Assembly: GCF_014642635.1 (NCBI RefSeq)
Contig: NZ_BMIQ01000001.1
Span: 744,001-808,000, forward strand
Direction of reading: 5' to 3'
Source of the DNA: Aureimonas endophytica
GTDB taxonomy: Bacteria; Pseudomonadota; Alphaproteobacteria; Rhizobiales; Rhizobiaceae
Length of the DNA stretch: 64,000 nt
The notes below the pieces were generated by a model that was not told the origin of the DNA, ran no database searches, and saw only the letters and a list, made by a program, of their open reading frames with translations. The position numbers were made by a program, and so were the translations under genes. Below, in pieces: positions 45,924-55,799 of this stretch (the stretch's first letter is position 1; each line of letters begins with the position of its first letter).

Positions 45924-46676
45924 ATGACCGCCAGCCCCGCCCCCACCGCCGCCATGATCGCGATCGGCGACGAAGTCCTGTCCGGGCGCACCAAGGACAA
46001 GAATATCGGCCATCTCGCCGAGCTCTTCACCCTGGCGGGCATCGACCTGAAGGAAGCGCGGATCATCGGCGACGAGCCGACGCAGATCGCCGACACGGTG
46101 AACACGCTGCGCCGGGCCTATGACATCGTCGTCACCTGCGGCGGCATCGGCCCGACGCATGACGACATCACGGCGGACGCGATCGGCGCCGCCTTCGGCC
46201 TGCCGGTCGGCGAGGAGCCGGAAGCGCTGCGGCGCCTTGCGGCGAGCTATGCCGAGCGCGGCATCGAATTCACCGAGGCGCGGCGGCGGATGGCGCGCAT
46301 GCCGGAAGGCGCGACGCTCATCGACAATCCGGTCTCGGTGGCGCCCGGCTTCCGGGTCGACAACGTCTTCGTCCTCGCCGGCGTGCCCTCCATCTTCCAG
46401 GCGATGCTGGACAACGTTCTGAAGGAGCTGCCGACCGGCGTGCCGATCGTCAGCGCGGCGCTGGACTGCCGCTTCCCGGAAGGCGATATCGGCGGCCCGC
46501 TGCGCGAGATCCAGAAGAGCCATCCGGGCACGTCGATCGGCTCCTACCCGCGTTTCGACGGCACGCGCCACTCGACCGAACTGGTGATCCGCTCGCGCGA
46601 CGCGGCGGCGCTGGAGGCGGCGCGGCAGGCGGTGGCGGCGATGCTCGCCGATTTCGAGGCGAAGAGCGCTTCATAA
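45924..46676 (+). CDS. Molybdopterin-binding (CinA N-terminal-like) protein
   Basis: The 250-residue protein consists of the MoCF/CinA N-terminal domain (about residues 5-175), recognised by AIGDEVLSGRTKDKN and VVTCGGIGPTHDDIT, plus a short C-terminal extension. The C-terminal nicotinamide-nucleotide amidase domain of full CinA is missing, a stand-alone form common in alphaproteobacteria. The start is MTASPAP at 45924. Function may be pyrophosphatase or molybdopterin-related; this cannot be resolved from sequence. Confidence 0.85.
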   Translation: MTASPAPTAAMIAIGDEVLSGRTKDKNIGHLAELFTLAGIDLKEARIIGDEPTQIADTVNTLRRAYDIVVTCGGIGPTHDDITADAIGAAFGLPVGEEPEALRRLAASYAERGIEFTEARRRMARMPEGATLIDNPVSVAPGFRVDNVFVLAGVPSIFQAMLDNVLKELPTGVPIVSAALDCRFPEGDIGGPLREIQKSHPGTSIGSYPRFDGTRHSTELVIRSRDAAALEAARQAVAAMLADFEAKSAS

Positions 46677-46761
46677 GCAACCGCCGCGCGCGGCCGGCAT
46701 ATTGCGCCCCGCCGCGCGATTCGCTTAACCGCTCGGGGAAACGACACCGGAAGGCGCCACG

Positions 46762-47256
46762 ATGACCCCTGACAAGTCCTTTCCCGTTTCCTGGGATCAG
46801 TTCCACCGCGATGCGCGCGCCCTCGCCTGGCGGCTGGCCGGCATTCGCGAGGACTGGAAGGCGATCGTCTGCATCACGCGCGGCGGGCTGGTGCCGGCCG
46901 CCATCATCTCGCGCGAGATCGGCACGCGCCTCATCGAGACCGTCTGCATCGCCTCCTATCACGACTATGACGAGCAGGGGGAACTGAAGATCCTGAAGGA
47001 GATCAATCCGAGCCTCCTCGAGGAGGACGGCGACGGCATCCTGATCGTCGACGACCTGACCGACACCGGCAAGACCGCCGCCATCGTCCGCGCCATGCTG
47101 CCGAAGGCGCATTTCGCCACCGTCTATGCCAAGCCGAAGGGCCGGCCGCTGGTCGACACCTTCATCACCGAGGTCAGCCAGGACACCTGGATCTTCTTCC
47201 CGTGGGATCTCGGCCTCGCCTTCCAGGCGCCGCTCTCGAAGGGCAGCGCGGGCTGA
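46762..47256 (+). CDS. gpt: Xanthine-guanine phosphoribosyltransferase
   Basis: The 164-residue enzyme salvages xanthine and guanine with PRPP. The PRPP-binding motif [14 protein letters not shown] and the N-terminal [11 protein letters not shown] are characteristic of the Gpt type, and the length is close to E. coli Gpt (152). GGAAGG lies 8 bases before the ATG. Hypoxanthine is also a possible substrate. It precedes the promoter region of the ribonucleotide reductase gene, 486 bases upstream of nrdJ. Confidence 0.9.
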   Translation: MTPDKSFPVSWDQFHRDARALAWRLAGIREDWKAIVCITRGGLVPAAIISREIGTRLIETVCIASYHDYDEQGELKILKEINPSLLEEDGDGILIVDDLTDTGKTAAIVRAMLPKAHFATVYAKPKGRPLVDTFITEVSQDTWIFFPWDLGLAFQAPLSKGSAG

Positions 47257-47742
47257 ACCGCCTTGCGCGGGGGGCCTCGCGCCATCGGCGGCGCGGCCCC
47301 GCGCGGACCCATCTGGCCGCCGAATCAGGCGCGGCTAAGAAGATCCTGATTTTCCCCGTTTTCCACGGCGCCATCCACAGCAACGGTTAACGATCCTCGG
47401 CGATCATCATCGGCCTTGCGCAAGATGACAGGCTGATGGAACTTGCCGCCACGTCGATGATGGAAGCTGTGGATAAGGTCCCGGGTCCTGGAACCTTGGA
47501 ACCCTTGAAAACTTGAGTCTCGACTCCGTGGGGCCCCTTCCCTCAAGTTTTAACCATTCTGAATCATGAGCGCCGGGCCCCGGCTGGACGAGCAGACCCG
47601 ACTCACCTACACTATATGTAGTGGATGGGTCGAACCTAGACACTAGATAACGGCAAATCGCAGCGATTGACCGGCGCCGAAAGGATTCGGCGAAGGCTTT
47701 GGCGCGTCCTGCCGCCTTCTGCATGGGACAAGGACCGGACCG
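47257..47742 (+). other. 486-bp intergenic leader upstream of nrdJ
   Basis: There is no gene in this stretch. It contains the paired NrdR boxes described separately and a GC-variable leader with a CTTGAG...CTCAAG inverted pair (about 47512 and 47543). I looked for a B12-riboswitch core and did not find a GCCACTG-type box. Confidence 0.55.
47609..47654. promoter_or_regulatory. nrdJ: Paired NrdR boxes
   Basis: ACACTATATGTAGTG at 47609-47623 is an excellent match to the NrdR box (ACACwATATVTWGTG). A second, weaker site ACACTAGATAACGGC lies at 47640-47654; the two centres are 31 bp apart, i.e. three helical turns, as is usual for NrdR pairs. NrdR represses ribonucleotide reductase genes when dATP is abundant, so nrdJ should be under this control. 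Confidence 0.85.
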
Positions 47743-50700
47743 ATGGGCATGACAATCGAGCGCCGCTATACCAAGGCCGGCGAGAGCGCCTATCAGGCCG
47801 TCGAATTCCGCAAGGCGACGAGCGAGATCCGCAATCCGGACGGCTCGGTCGTGTTCCGCCTCGCCGATATCGACGTGCCGGCGCAGTTCAGCCAAGTCGC
47901 GGCCGACATCCTGGCGCAGAAATACTTCCGCAAGGCCGGCGTGCCGGCGCGGCTGCGCAAGGTGGAGGAGAACGACGTTCCCTCCTGGCTCTGGCGCTCG
48001 GTCGCCGACGAGACGGCGCTGGCGGCCTTGCCCGAGGCCGAGCGCTACGGCTCGGAGATGGACGCGCGTCAGGTCTTCGACCGGCTCGCCGGCACCTGGA
48101 CCTATTGGGGCTGGAAGGGCGGCTACTTCAAGTCCGAGGAGGATGCCCGCGCCTTCCGCGACGAACTGGCCTTCATGCTGGCGACCCAGAAGGTGGCGCC
48201 GAACTCGCCGCAATGGTTCAATACCGGCCTGCACTGGGCCTATGGCATCGACGGCCCCGGCCAGGGCCATTTCTATGTCGACTACCGCACCGGCGAGCTG
48301 ACGCGCTCGGCTTCGGCCTACGAGCATCCGCAGCCGCATGCCTGCTTCATCCAGTCCGTGGCGGACGACCTCGTGAACGAGGGCGGCATCATGGATCTCT
48401 GGGTGCGCGAGGCGCGCCTGTTCAAATACGGCTCGGGCACCGGCTCGAACTTCTCCAAGCTGCGCGGCGAGGGCGAGAGGCTGTCCGGCGGCGGCAAGTC
48501 CTCCGGCCTGATGAGCTTTCTGAAGATCGGCGACCGCGCGGCGGGCGCCATCAAGTCCGGCGGCACGACGCGCCGCGCCGCCAAGATGGTGGTGGTCGAC
48601 ATCGATCACCCGGATATCGAGGCCTATATCAACTGGAAGGTGCGCGAGGAGGAGAAGGTCGCGGCGCTGGTCACCGGCTCGAAGACCGTGTCCAAGCATC
48701 TGAAGGCGATCCTTTCGGCCTGCGTGAACTGCGAGGGTTCGGGCGACGACTGCTTCGACCCGCTGAAGAACCCCGCGCTGAAGCGCGCCGTCCGCGAGGC
48801 GAAGCGCGCCCAGGTGCCGGAGAACTACGCCAAGCGCGTGATCCAGTTCGCCCGCCAGGGCTTCAAGGAGATCGAGTTCCCGATCTACGACACCGACTGG
48901 GACTCGGAAGCCTATCTGACGGTGGCCGGCCAGAATTCCAACAATTCGGTGCGCGTCACGGACGAGTTCCTGCATGCCGTGGAGAATGACGGCGACTGGA
49001 ACCTCACGGCCCGCATCACCGGCAAGGTGACGAAGACGCTGAAGGCGAAGGACCTCTGGGACCGGATCGGCTATGCCGCCTGGGCCTCGGCCGATCCCGG
49101 CATCCAGTACCATACGACGATCAACGACTGGCACACCTGCCCGGCCGCCGGCCCGATCATCGCGTCCAATCCGTGCTCGGAATACATGTTCCTGGACGAC
49201 ACGGCCTGCAATCTCGCCTCGATCAACCTCCTGCAGTTCCGCGAGGCGGACGGGCGTTTCGACACGGTCGCCTTCGAGCATGCGACGCGCCTCTGGACGA
49301 TCGTCCTCGAGGTCTCGGTGCTGATGGCGCAGTTCCCCTCGAAGGAGATCGCCCAGCGCTCCTACGACTATCGCACGCTCGGCCTCGGCTTCGCCAATAT
49401 CGGCGGCCTCCTGATGACGGCCGGCATTCCCTACGATTCGGCGGAAGGCCGTGCCATCTGCGGCGCCATCTCGGCGCTGATGACCGGCATCGCCTACAAG
49501 ACCTCGGCGGAGATGGCGGGCGTTCTCGGCGCCTTCCCCGACTACGAGCGCAATGCCGAGCACATGCTGCGCGTGATGCGCAACCACAGCCGCGCCGCCC
49601 ATGGCATCGCCAATGGCTACGAGGCGCTGTCCGTCGATCCGGTGCCGCTCGACCATGCCTCGCTGAAGGACAAGCGCCTGTCGGGCCGCGCCAAGGCGGC
49701 CTGGACGGAGGCGGTGGAGCTCGGCGCGCGCCACGGCTACCGCAACGCGCAGGTCTCGGTCGTCGCGCCGACCGGCACGATCGGCCTCGTGATGGATTGC
49801 GACACGACCGGCATCGAGCCCGACTTCGCCCTGGTGAAGTTCAAGAAGCTGGCCGGCGGCGGCTATTTCAAGATCATCAACCGCGCCGTGCCGGAGGCGC
49901 TGCGCACGCTCGGCTATTCGGAAGCCGAGATCGGCGAGATCGAGGCCTATGCCGTCGGCCATGGCAATCTCAACCAGGCGCCGGCGATCAATCTCGGCTC
50001 GCTGAAGGCCAAGGGCCTCACCGAGGCCGAGATCGAGACGATCAACGGCGCGCTGAAATCGGCCTTCGACATCAAGTTCGTCTTCAACCGCTGGACGCTC
50101 GGCGACGAGGCCATGCGCCGGCTGGGCGTTTCCGACGCGCAGCTCGCCGACATGAGCTTCGAGCTCCTGCCCTTCCTCGGCTTCGCCAGGAAGGAGATCG
50201 AAGCGGCCAATGTCCATGTCTGCGGCGCGATGACGCTCGAAGGCGCGCCGCATCTGAAGGAGAAGCATCTCGCGGTCTTCGACTGCGCCAATCCCTGCGG
50301 GCGCATCGGCAAGCGCTATCTCTCGGTGGAATCGCATATCCGCATGATGGCGGCGTCGCAGCCCTTCATCTCCGGTGCGATCTCCAAGACGATCAACATG
50401 CCGAACGACGCCACCGTCGAGGACTGCAACAAGGCCTATATGCTGTCCTGGCAGCTGGCGCTGAAGGCGAACGCGCTCTATCGCGACGGCTCGAAACTGT
50501 CGCAGCCGCTGAACGCCTCCTTGATCGAGGACGGCGAGGACGACGACGACGCGGCGGAGGACGCCGCCGCGGCCCTTCTCGCCGCGCCCGCCGCCGCGCG
50601 CACGACGGAAGTCGCCGAGCGCATCATCGAGCGGATCGTCGAGCGCACGGTCGAGAAGGTGGTGCGCAGCCAGGAGAAGCTGCCGAGCCGGCGCAAGGGC

Positions 50701-51552
50701 TATACGCAGAAGGCCAAGATCGGCGGCCACACGATCTTCCTGCGCACCGGCGAATATGACGACGGCCGTCTCGGCGAGATCTTCCTCGACATGAACAAGG
50801 AAGGCTCGGCGCTGCGCGCCTTCATCAACAACTTCGCCATCTCGGTGTCGCTCGGCCTGCAATATGGCGTGCCGCTGGAGGAATATGTCGACGCCTTCAC
50901 CTTCACGAAATTCGAGCCGGCGGGCTTCGTGCAGGGCAATGACGCGATCAAGAACGCGACCTCGATCCTCGACTACGTGTTCCGCGAGCTGGCGATCTCC
51001 TATCTCGGCCGCAACGACCTCGCCCATGTCCAGCCGGACGACATCGCCTCGACGATGAATCGCGGCGCCGGCGACGACAGGCCCGCCTCCCTGCCGATCT
51101 CCTCCGGCATGGTGCGCGGCCAGACGGCGAAGTTCCGCGTCGTGGCCTCGAACGAGCCGGCCGGCGCGGCCGGCGGGGCCCCCGCGACGGCCTCCGCCGC
51201 GCCGATCCGCACCGGAGCGACCAGCTCGACGCCGCGCGCGACGGCGGCCGCTGGCCCCCGCGCCAGCGCCCTCGCCGTCCAGCCGAGCGCCGAGGCGGCC
51301 ACCGGCTTCCGCCGCGACATCGCCCCGGCGGCCGAGGCCTCGCCGGCCCAGGCGCTGTTCGAGACCGCCGCTCCGCGGCCGGCCGAGCGCAGCGACACCG
51401 CCCCCCGCGCCGCCGAGACGGAACGCCGGACGCTGTCGATGATGAAGGGCTATACGGGCGACAACTGCTCGGAATGCGGCAACTACACGATGGTCCGCAA
51501 CGGCACCTGCCTGAAATGCGACACCTGCGGAAGTACAAGCGGCTGCAGCTGA
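47743..51552 (+). CDS. nrdJ: Adenosylcobalamin-dependent (class II) ribonucleotide reductase
   Basis: The 1269-residue enzyme makes deoxyribonucleotides from ribonucleotides using a B12-derived radical. Landmarks are [21 protein letters not shown], with the active-site Cys and Asn, and the phosphate loop [16 protein letters not shown]. Long Ala/Pro-rich linkers occur near residues 935-960 and 1140-1225. The C-terminus ends in a zinc-ribbon-like Cys cluster ([15 protein letters not shown]), which delivers reducing equivalents. ATG 47743 has AAGGA 8 bases upstream. NrdR boxes lie 90-130 bases before the start. No oxygen-dependent class I genes are visible in the window. Confidence 0.95.
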   Translation: MGMTIERRYTKAGESAYQAVEFRKATSEIRNPDGSVVFRLADIDVPAQFSQVAADILAQKYFRKAGVPARLRKVEENDVPSWLWRSVADETALAALPEAERYGSEMDARQVFDRLAGTWTYWGWKGGYFKSEEDARAFRDELAFMLATQKVAPNSPQWFNTGLHWAYGIDGPGQGHFYVDYRTGELTRSASAYEHPQPHACFIQSVADDLVNEGGIMDLWVREARLFKYGSGTGSNFSKLRGEGERLSGGGKSSGLMSFLKIGDRAAGAIKSGGTTRRAAKMVVVDIDHPDIEAYINWKVREEEKVAALVTGSKTVSKHLKAILSACVNCEGSGDDCFDPLKNPALKRAVREAKRAQVPENYAKRVIQFARQGFKEIEFPIYDTDWDSEAYLTVAGQNSNNSVRVTDEFLHAVENDGDWNLTARITGKVTKTLKAKDLWDRIGYAAWASADPGIQYHTTINDWHTCPAAGPIIASNPCSEYMFLDDTACNLASINLLQFREADGRFDTVAFEHATRLWTIVLEVSVLMAQFPSKEIAQRSYDYRTLGLGFANIGGLLMTAGIPYDSAEGRAICGAISALMTGIAYKTSAEMAGVLGAFPDYERNAEHMLRVMRNHSRAAHGIANGYEALSVDPVPLDHASLKDKRLSGRAKAAWTEAVELGARHGYRNAQVSVVAPTGTIGLVMDCDTTGIEPDFALVKFKKLAGGGYFKIINRAVPEALRTLGYSEAEIGEIEAYAVGHGNLNQAPAINLGSLKAKGLTEAEIETINGALKSAFDIKFVFNRWTLGDEAMRRLGVSDAQLADMSFELLPFLGFARKEIEAANVHVCGAMTLEGAPHLKEKHLAVFDCANPCGRIGKRYLSVESHIRMMAASQPFISGAISKTINMPNDATVEDCNKAYMLSWQLALKANALYRDGSKLSQPLNASLIEDGEDDDDAAEDAAAALLAAPAAARTTEVAERIIERIVERTVEKVVRSQEKLPSRRKGYTQKAKIGGHTIFLRTGEYDDGRLGEIFLDMNKEGSALRAFINNFAISVSLGLQYGVPLEEYVDAFTFTKFEPAGFVQGNDAIKNATSILDYVFRELAISYLGRNDLAHVQPDDIASTMNRGAGDDRPASLPISSGMVRGQTAKFRVVASNEPAGAAGGAPATASAAPIRTGATSSTPRATAAAGPRASALAVQPSAEAATGFRRDIAPAAEASPAQALFETAAPRPAERSDTAPRAAETERRTLSMMKGYTGDNCSECGNYTMVRNGTCLKCDTCGSTSGCS

Positions 51553-52098
51553 CGCCAGCCTAAGATAGGCCCCTGCGACGTCAGCGAATCCCGCTCGGCG
51601 CCGCAATGGTTCGCTCGATCGCACTGGAAGCTCGGTTACCTCCGGCAGCGCCCGAAGGGACGCAATCGGACAGCGATGAAGAAAACCGACCGTCCCTCCA
51701 GGGGCGGTCGGACATCACAAGAGGAACATTTCGTGAATCCCTGAGGAGAGCCCAGGTGCCCATGGCAATGCGATACCGCTGTCTCAATTGCGGCGAACGC
51801 TTCGGGACGTCGATCCTCACGCCGGACGAGGTCGGAGGTTCGGCAGCTTCGCAACCGTCTGTCTCGGACAGCGGACTGTCCGAGAGCCACTCACTACTGC
51901 CGTCTCAAGTTGCGGACGCGAACGCGAACGCTCAGAAGCGGTCCGCCCGCTTTCGCCCGCTCCAAGTCGTTTGAGTCTTCCGTGATGCTCCGCGTATAGC
52001 GGACGTTTCCTTGTCCCTTGAGCGAGCCTGCTGATGCCCCCTCCTCTCCACCTCACCGAAGCTGAGTGCCGAGGCGCCCTCGCCAAGAGGGTCGGCCG
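51553..52098 (+). other. 546-bp region after nrdJ, no clear gene
   Basis: Several overlapping short frames exist but none shows a family or a good start signal; one (about 51771-51974) encodes a single CLNCG-type Cys pair only. The stretch is less GC-rich and less coding-like than the neighbours. A strong minus-strand terminator lies inside (51682-51711) with no recognised minus-strand gene upstream of it. Confidence 0.45.
51682..51711 (-). terminator. Strong minus-strand terminator without a recognised gene
   Basis: On the minus strand CCGACCGCCCC pairs with GGGACGGTCGG (11 bp including one G-T pair) across a TGGA loop (51697-51700), followed directly by TTTTCTTC. It would end a transcript coming from higher coordinates on the minus strand. 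Confidence 0.7.
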
Positions 52099-52779
52099 TT
52101 GATTCCTTGGGTGCCGCTTGGAACCGCACCCGTTCCGGGCGGCGGCGAACTGCGTCTCATGCGGCGCGGACCGGAATATTCCATCATGATCGGCGGGACC
52201 GAGCTGATGAACAGCCGCCTCAGCGGCTCGGAGGAGGCCCTGGCCACGCTGGCGGCAGAGCGGATCGGCCCGCGCACCGCCGCGCGTGTCCTGATCGGCG
52301 GTCTCGGCATGGGTTTCACATTGCGTGCCGCGCTGGCGAGCCTCCCGCCGAAGGCCAGCATCACCGTCTCCGAACTCGTGCCGGGCGTCGTGGAATGGGC
52401 GAAGGGGCCGATGGCCGATCTCTTCGGCGAAGCGCTGTCTGATCCCCGTGTCGCCATTGCCGTGGAAGATGTGGCGGAGATGATCGGCCGGGCACGCGGT
52501 GCCTACGATGCGATTCTCCTCGACGTCGATAACGGGCCAGGCGGCCTGACGCGAAGCGGCAATGATCGGCTTTATGGGTCGGCCGGCCTTGCCATCTCCC
52601 TGCGGGCGCTGACGCCGGGCGGCATCCTTGGCGTCTGGTCGCAAGGGCCGGACCCGGCCTTCACCCTGCGCCTCGGCCGCGCCGGCTTCAAAGTGGAGGA
52701 GTTGCGTGTGAAGGCCGGACGCGGGCGCGGGACAAAGCATGTGCTCTGGTTCGCCACGAAGGCCGCCCGTCAGACCTGA
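52099..52779 (+). CDS. Spermidine synthase-like methyltransferase-fold protein
   Basis: The 226-residue protein is read from TTG 52099, preceded by AAGAGGG at good spacing; MIPWVPLGTAPVPGGGEL is typical of this family's N-terminus. A Rossmann nucleotide-binding fold is seen in VLIGGLGMGFTLRAAL and AILLDVDNGPGG. The group is usually annotated as spermidine synthase, but it is short (SpeE about 290 residues) and lacks clear polyamine-site residues, so its true reaction is uncertain. It lies after a gene-poor stretch and is convergent with the DapA-family gene. Confidence 0.7.
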   Translation: MIPWVPLGTAPVPGGGELRLMRRGPEYSIMIGGTELMNSRLSGSEEALATLAAERIGPRTAARVLIGGLGMGFTLRAALASLPPKASITVSELVPGVVEWAKGPMADLFGEALSDPRVAIAVEDVAEMIGRARGAYDAILLDVDNGPGGLTRSGNDRLYGSAGLAISLRALTPGGILGVWSQGPDPAFTLRLGRAGFKVEELRVKAGRGRGTKHVLWFATKAARQT

Positions 52780-52970
52780 GCATCATTCCCGGAGATTCCC
52801 TTACCGGGCGGTTCAAGGACCGAGGGCACCTCGACAGCCGAGCCCTTCGAAGCATGAGGATCGGACGTCCGGCAACCGGCCGATCCGCTTTTGATCTTCT
52901 CCGCCGCTGCCTGCCTTGTCTCGCTTGCCCGGAAACGAACGGCTTCACAGGACGACCGTACTTCTGCGCC

Positions 52971-53879
52971 TCAGCGGTCGGACAGCAGGGAATCAACTGC
53001 GGCGAGGATCTCGCTTCGTGCTCTGGCGTCCAGGGGAAGCAGCGGGCGTGGCGGCTGCGCTTGTCCGAGCCCGAGAGCTTCGAGCAGCACGTACATCACG
53101 CGCAGGCTGCCATAGGCCTTGAAGGTATTCCACAGCGGCTGGAGCAGGTCGTCGAGGCGCCTTGCCTCCTGCGCCTCACCAGCGCTCGCGGTCCTGGCGA
53201 TCGCCAGCATCGGGTACGGCAGGAGTCCGCCGAGCACGCTGTAGAAGGCATCCGCTCCCGCCAGCATCGCCTCCACCATGCCCCAGTCGCCGCTATAGCC
53301 GATCGCGAGATCGGTCCGCTCGCGCAAGGCCGCCAACTCGCCGGCGATGTCGCCGCCGGCCGGAAGCGGCATCTTGACGGCTCGGATCGTCGGCAGGTGG
53401 GACAGGCGCTCCAGAAGCTCAATGCCGAAGGTGAAGTGCGTGGTGCCGGGATTGTTGTAGACGCAGAAGGGCAAGGCGGATGCCGAGGCCACCGCCCGAT
53501 AGTGCTCGAACGCCTCGTTCTGGGTCAGCGGTGTGTAGGAGACCGGCGCCATCAAAAGCGCGTCCGCACCGGACGTTTCGGCATCGCGGGCGAGATCCAC
53601 GGCGTCATCCGTCCGCAGCGCCCCGACGCCGACGATGAGCGGCACGCGCCCTCCCACGCATTCGACCGCCGCCGCGACTGCACGGCGCCGCTCCTCTCGC
53701 GTCAGGTAGGCATAGGTGCCTGTCGAGCCGAGGAGACCGATCGAGTCGACCTGCGCCTCGCAAAGGCGCTCCAGGAGCAGGGACAGCGTTTGCGCATCGA
53801 CGCGTCCGGCGGCATCCGCCGGCGTGAGGGGAAAAGCCGACATACCGTGGAAGGGATGGTGTCGGGCGGCGATGTTCAT
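52971..53879 (-). CDS. DapA family aldolase (dihydrodipicolinate synthase-like)
   Basis: The 302-residue TIM-barrel protein has a substrate-binding GSTGTYAYLTREERR, the conserved VYNNPG and the Schiff-base Lys in IRAVKMPLPAG. The family includes 4-hydroxy-tetrahydrodipicolinate synthase but also N-acetylneuraminate lyase and keto-acid aldolases. Here the motif after GST reads GTYAY, not the GTTGE of true DapA, so a catabolic aldolase is more likely than lysine synthesis. It overlaps the LysR regulator by 4 bases (ATGA) and is probably controlled by it. Confidence 0.85.
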   Translation of the reverse strand: MNIAARHHPFHGMSAFPLTPADAAGRVDAQTLSLLLERLCEAQVDSIGLLGSTGTYAYLTREERRRAVAAAVECVGGRVPLIVGVGALRTDDAVDLARDAETSGADALLMAPVSYTPLTQNEAFEHYRAVASASALPFCVYNNPGTTHFTFGIELLERLSHLPTIRAVKMPLPAGGDIAGELAALRERTDLAIGYSGDWGMVEAMLAGADAFYSVLGGLLPYPMLAIARTASAGEAQEARRLDDLLQPLWNTFKAYGSLRVMYVLLEALGLGQAQPPRPLLPLDARARSEILAAVDSLLSDR

Positions 53880-54790
53880 GAGGTAAACCTGCCGGCGGCA
53901 GCGATACTGTCATGCGGTCCCAAGCCAGCCGTCTCGATCCAGTTTCGAAACGCCAGCCTTCTGCGGCCCGCGTCGCGGCCCGGCGCGACCAGCAGGTGGA
54001 AGTCGGCCATGCCCATCGGACGATCGGGGAATAGCGGGACCAGTCGTCCTTGCGCAATGTCCGATGCCACAAGCGCGCTCGGACCGATCGCAATATCGAC
54101 ACCATCGATCGCCGCCTGGAGCGAATGATACAAAGGCTCGAACCGAAGTTGCGAGCGGCCCCGCACGTCAGGACAATTCGCCTGCCTCAGCCAGTCCGGC
54201 CAGAGATGGGCGACGGATTCCGCATGAAGGAGCGTGTGCGCATCGAGATCACGGAGCTGCACGACCGGGCGATCAGCCGGAAGGGATGGGCTCGCCACGG
54301 GGACGCAGGTTTCCGCGAGGAAGGGCGTACTGGCGGCACCCATCGCCCCTCGCCGGATCGCGATATCGAACCGGTCGGCGATCGTTTCGACCGGGGCGAT
54401 CGAGGCCGACAGGCGGATTTCGACCTCCGGGTAAAGGGCAGCGAAGCTTGGCAGGCGCGGAATCAGCCAGCGCATCGTGAAGGTCTGCGGCGCGTTGACC
54501 CGGAGCAGCCGCGATCCATGCCGCCAGGTCATCGCCTCGCTGGCAGCGGCGAGGCCATCCAAAAGCCCCGTCGCCTCCACCAGGAACTGCCGACCCGCCG
54601 TCGTCAAGGCGAGCCCGCGCCCATGCTTGACGAACAGGCGCAAGCCGAGCCAGTCCTCTAGGATTGCGACCTGGCGGCTGATCGCGCCGTGGGTGACGCC
54701 AAGCTCGGCTCCGGCGGCGGCGAAGCTTCCGAGCCGGCCGGCGCATTCGAACGCTTTCACCGCGTTCAGAGGCGGAAGGCGGCGTCTCAT
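53876..54790 (-). CDS. LysR family regulator (GcvA-like)
   Basis: The 304-residue regulator has the N-terminal winged HTH (LNAVKAFECAGRLGSFAAAGAELGVTHGAISRQVAILEDWLGLRLF, residues 8-52) and a periplasmic-binding-like sensor domain (about 90-295). The GcvA-type features include the initial RRRLPPLNAVKAFE. The start is ATG 54790; an in-frame ATG at 54889 lies upstream but adds no conserved part. It overlaps the downstream DapA-family gene and is divergent from a GNAT gene. Its effector is unknown. Confidence 0.88.
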   Translation of the reverse strand: MRRRLPPLNAVKAFECAGRLGSFAAAGAELGVTHGAISRQVAILEDWLGLRLFVKHGRGLALTTAGRQFLVEATGLLDGLAAASEAMTWRHGSRLLRVNAPQTFTMRWLIPRLPSFAALYPEVEIRLSASIAPVETIADRFDIAIRRGAMGAASTPFLAETCVPVASPSLPADRPVVQLRDLDAHTLLHAESVAHLWPDWLRQANCPDVRGRSQLRFEPLYHSLQAAIDGVDIAIGPSALVASDIAQGRLVPLFPDRPMGMADFHLLVAPGRDAGRRRLAFRNWIETAGLGPHDSIAAAGRFTS

Positions 54791-54881
54791 TCGTGAGCTT
54801 TCCTGACAGGTGCCGCAGGCTAACTCGATTGTCCGCGGACGGAAAGGCCGCCACCAAAGGAGGCCAAGATGGAACCTCCTC

Positions 54882-55502
54882 ATGTCCACCTCCCCCCGGA
54901 CCGAACTGCTCCTCGTCCGCCCGCTTCTCGCCTCCGACTTCCTTTCGGAGCTGACGGCGCTGCTTCATTCGTCCTATGGACGCCTCGCGCGCATGGGCCT
55001 TCGCTACATGGCAACCCATCAGAGCGAGGCCGTCACGCGCGAGCGGGTCGAGGGCGGCACCTGCCTCGTCGCGGTGGATGGTGGCAGGATCGTCGGGACG
55101 ATCCTTTTCCGCAGTCCGGAACAGACCGCGGGATGCTCCTGGTACGACCGGCCCGAGGTCGCCTCGTTCGGCCAGTTCGCGGTCGATCCGGCGATCCAGG
55201 CGCGTGGGATCGGCCTGCGGCTCCTACGCGATGCCGAACGCCTTGCCCTTGCGAGCGGCGCCCATGAATTCGCCCTCGACACGGCCGAGCCCGCTACGCA
55301 TCTGGTCGACTGGTACACGCGTCTCGGCTACCGCTTCGTCGAACATGCGCAATGGTCGCACACGAACTCCCGAAGCGTGATCCTCAGCAAGCGCCTTCCG
55401 GATGATCTCCACCCCTTCCGCCGGCATACGATCCGTCCCGCTTCGACAGCGCCGGCAGAAGCTGCGAAGGCTCATGCCGGCTTTCTCGGCCAGCGTGAAT
55501 AG
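54882..55502 (+). CDS. GNAT acetyltransferase with abnormal 3' end
   Basis: The frame gives 206 residues from ATG 54882. A GNAT fold is evident, with the acetyl-CoA loop in VDPAIQARGIGLRLLRDAERLA and the C-terminal YTRLGYRFVEHAQW. The natural family end would be near SVILSKRL (about base 55397). The last 35 residues that follow are read through DNA that, on the other strand, resembles an AraC regulator; the normal stop is missing. A perfect AAAGGAGG lies at 54856 but is 18 bases from this ATG and 5 bases from an out-of-frame ATG, an odd arrangement. It is divergent from the LysR gene. Confidence 0.65.
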   Translation: MSTSPRTELLLVRPLLASDFLSELTALLHSSYGRLARMGLRYMATHQSEAVTRERVEGGTCLVAVDGGRIVGTILFRSPEQTAGCSWYDRPEVASFGQFAVDPAIQARGIGLRLLRDAERLALASGAHEFALDTAEPATHLVDWYTRLGYRFVEHAQWSHTNSRSVILSKRLPDDLHPFRRHTIRPASTAPAEAAKAHAGFLGQRE

Positions 55503-55600
55503 CATCAGGTCGCGGTCGAGTTGGGAGGCGATCCAGCCGTGAAGATCCTGGAACGTCTCGTCTGCCGCCCGAAGGGCAAGCGTCGCGCTGAACTGTGACT
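55389..55600 (-). pseudogene. Remnant of a GlxA-type AraC family regulator
   Basis: Read on the minus strand, bases 55568 to 55389 encode a stretch with clear similarity to the C-terminal HTH of GlxA/AraC regulators: FQDLHGWIASQLDRDL, LAEKAGMSLRSFCRRC, then TDRMPAEGVEIIRKAL. The amidase-like N-terminal domain is missing, and the HTH tail drifts off at 55389, exactly where the convergent GNAT gene ends. No start codon with a ribosome-binding site precedes the fragment. This is a decayed piece left by deletion or rearrangement. Confidence 0.7.
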
Positions 55601-55705
55601 GAAACTCGCGATAGAGAGCCGCCGAATAAAGCAGCGCCTGAAAAATAAGTTGAATCAATGATCTGGAGAAGTCGAATTCAGGGCGCTGCTTGCGCCACGA
55701 GCGGG

Positions 55706-55746
55706 AAAAACGACGGGGGCGCTTCGCGGTCTGCCAAGAAGCGCCC
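55706..55746 (-). terminator. Probable terminator of the DUF1476 gene
   Basis: On the minus strand GGGCGCTTC (55738-55746) and GAAGCGCCC (55717-55725) form a 9-bp perfect stem with a 12-base loop, and a TTTTT run follows 6 bases later. It lies 54 bases beyond the DUF1476 stop. Confidence 0.6.
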
Positions 55747-55799
55747 AAAGGTCGTCGGCAGACTTCTCGCCGCCGTCATCGACCGGATCGTGGCCGGGT

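Noticed and set aside
47257-47742. Possible cobalamin riboswitch before the B12-dependent reductase
   Set aside because: I could not find a B12-box (GCCACTG) or a long paired structure; only NrdR boxes are supported.
47407-51624. Minus-strand open frame opposite nrdJ
   Set aside because: Shadow of the ribonucleotide reductase gene, without recognisable domains.
51771-51974. Small zinc-ribbon protein
   Set aside because: Only one CxxC pair is present, with no partner pair, and the tail is Ser/Ala-rich without structure.
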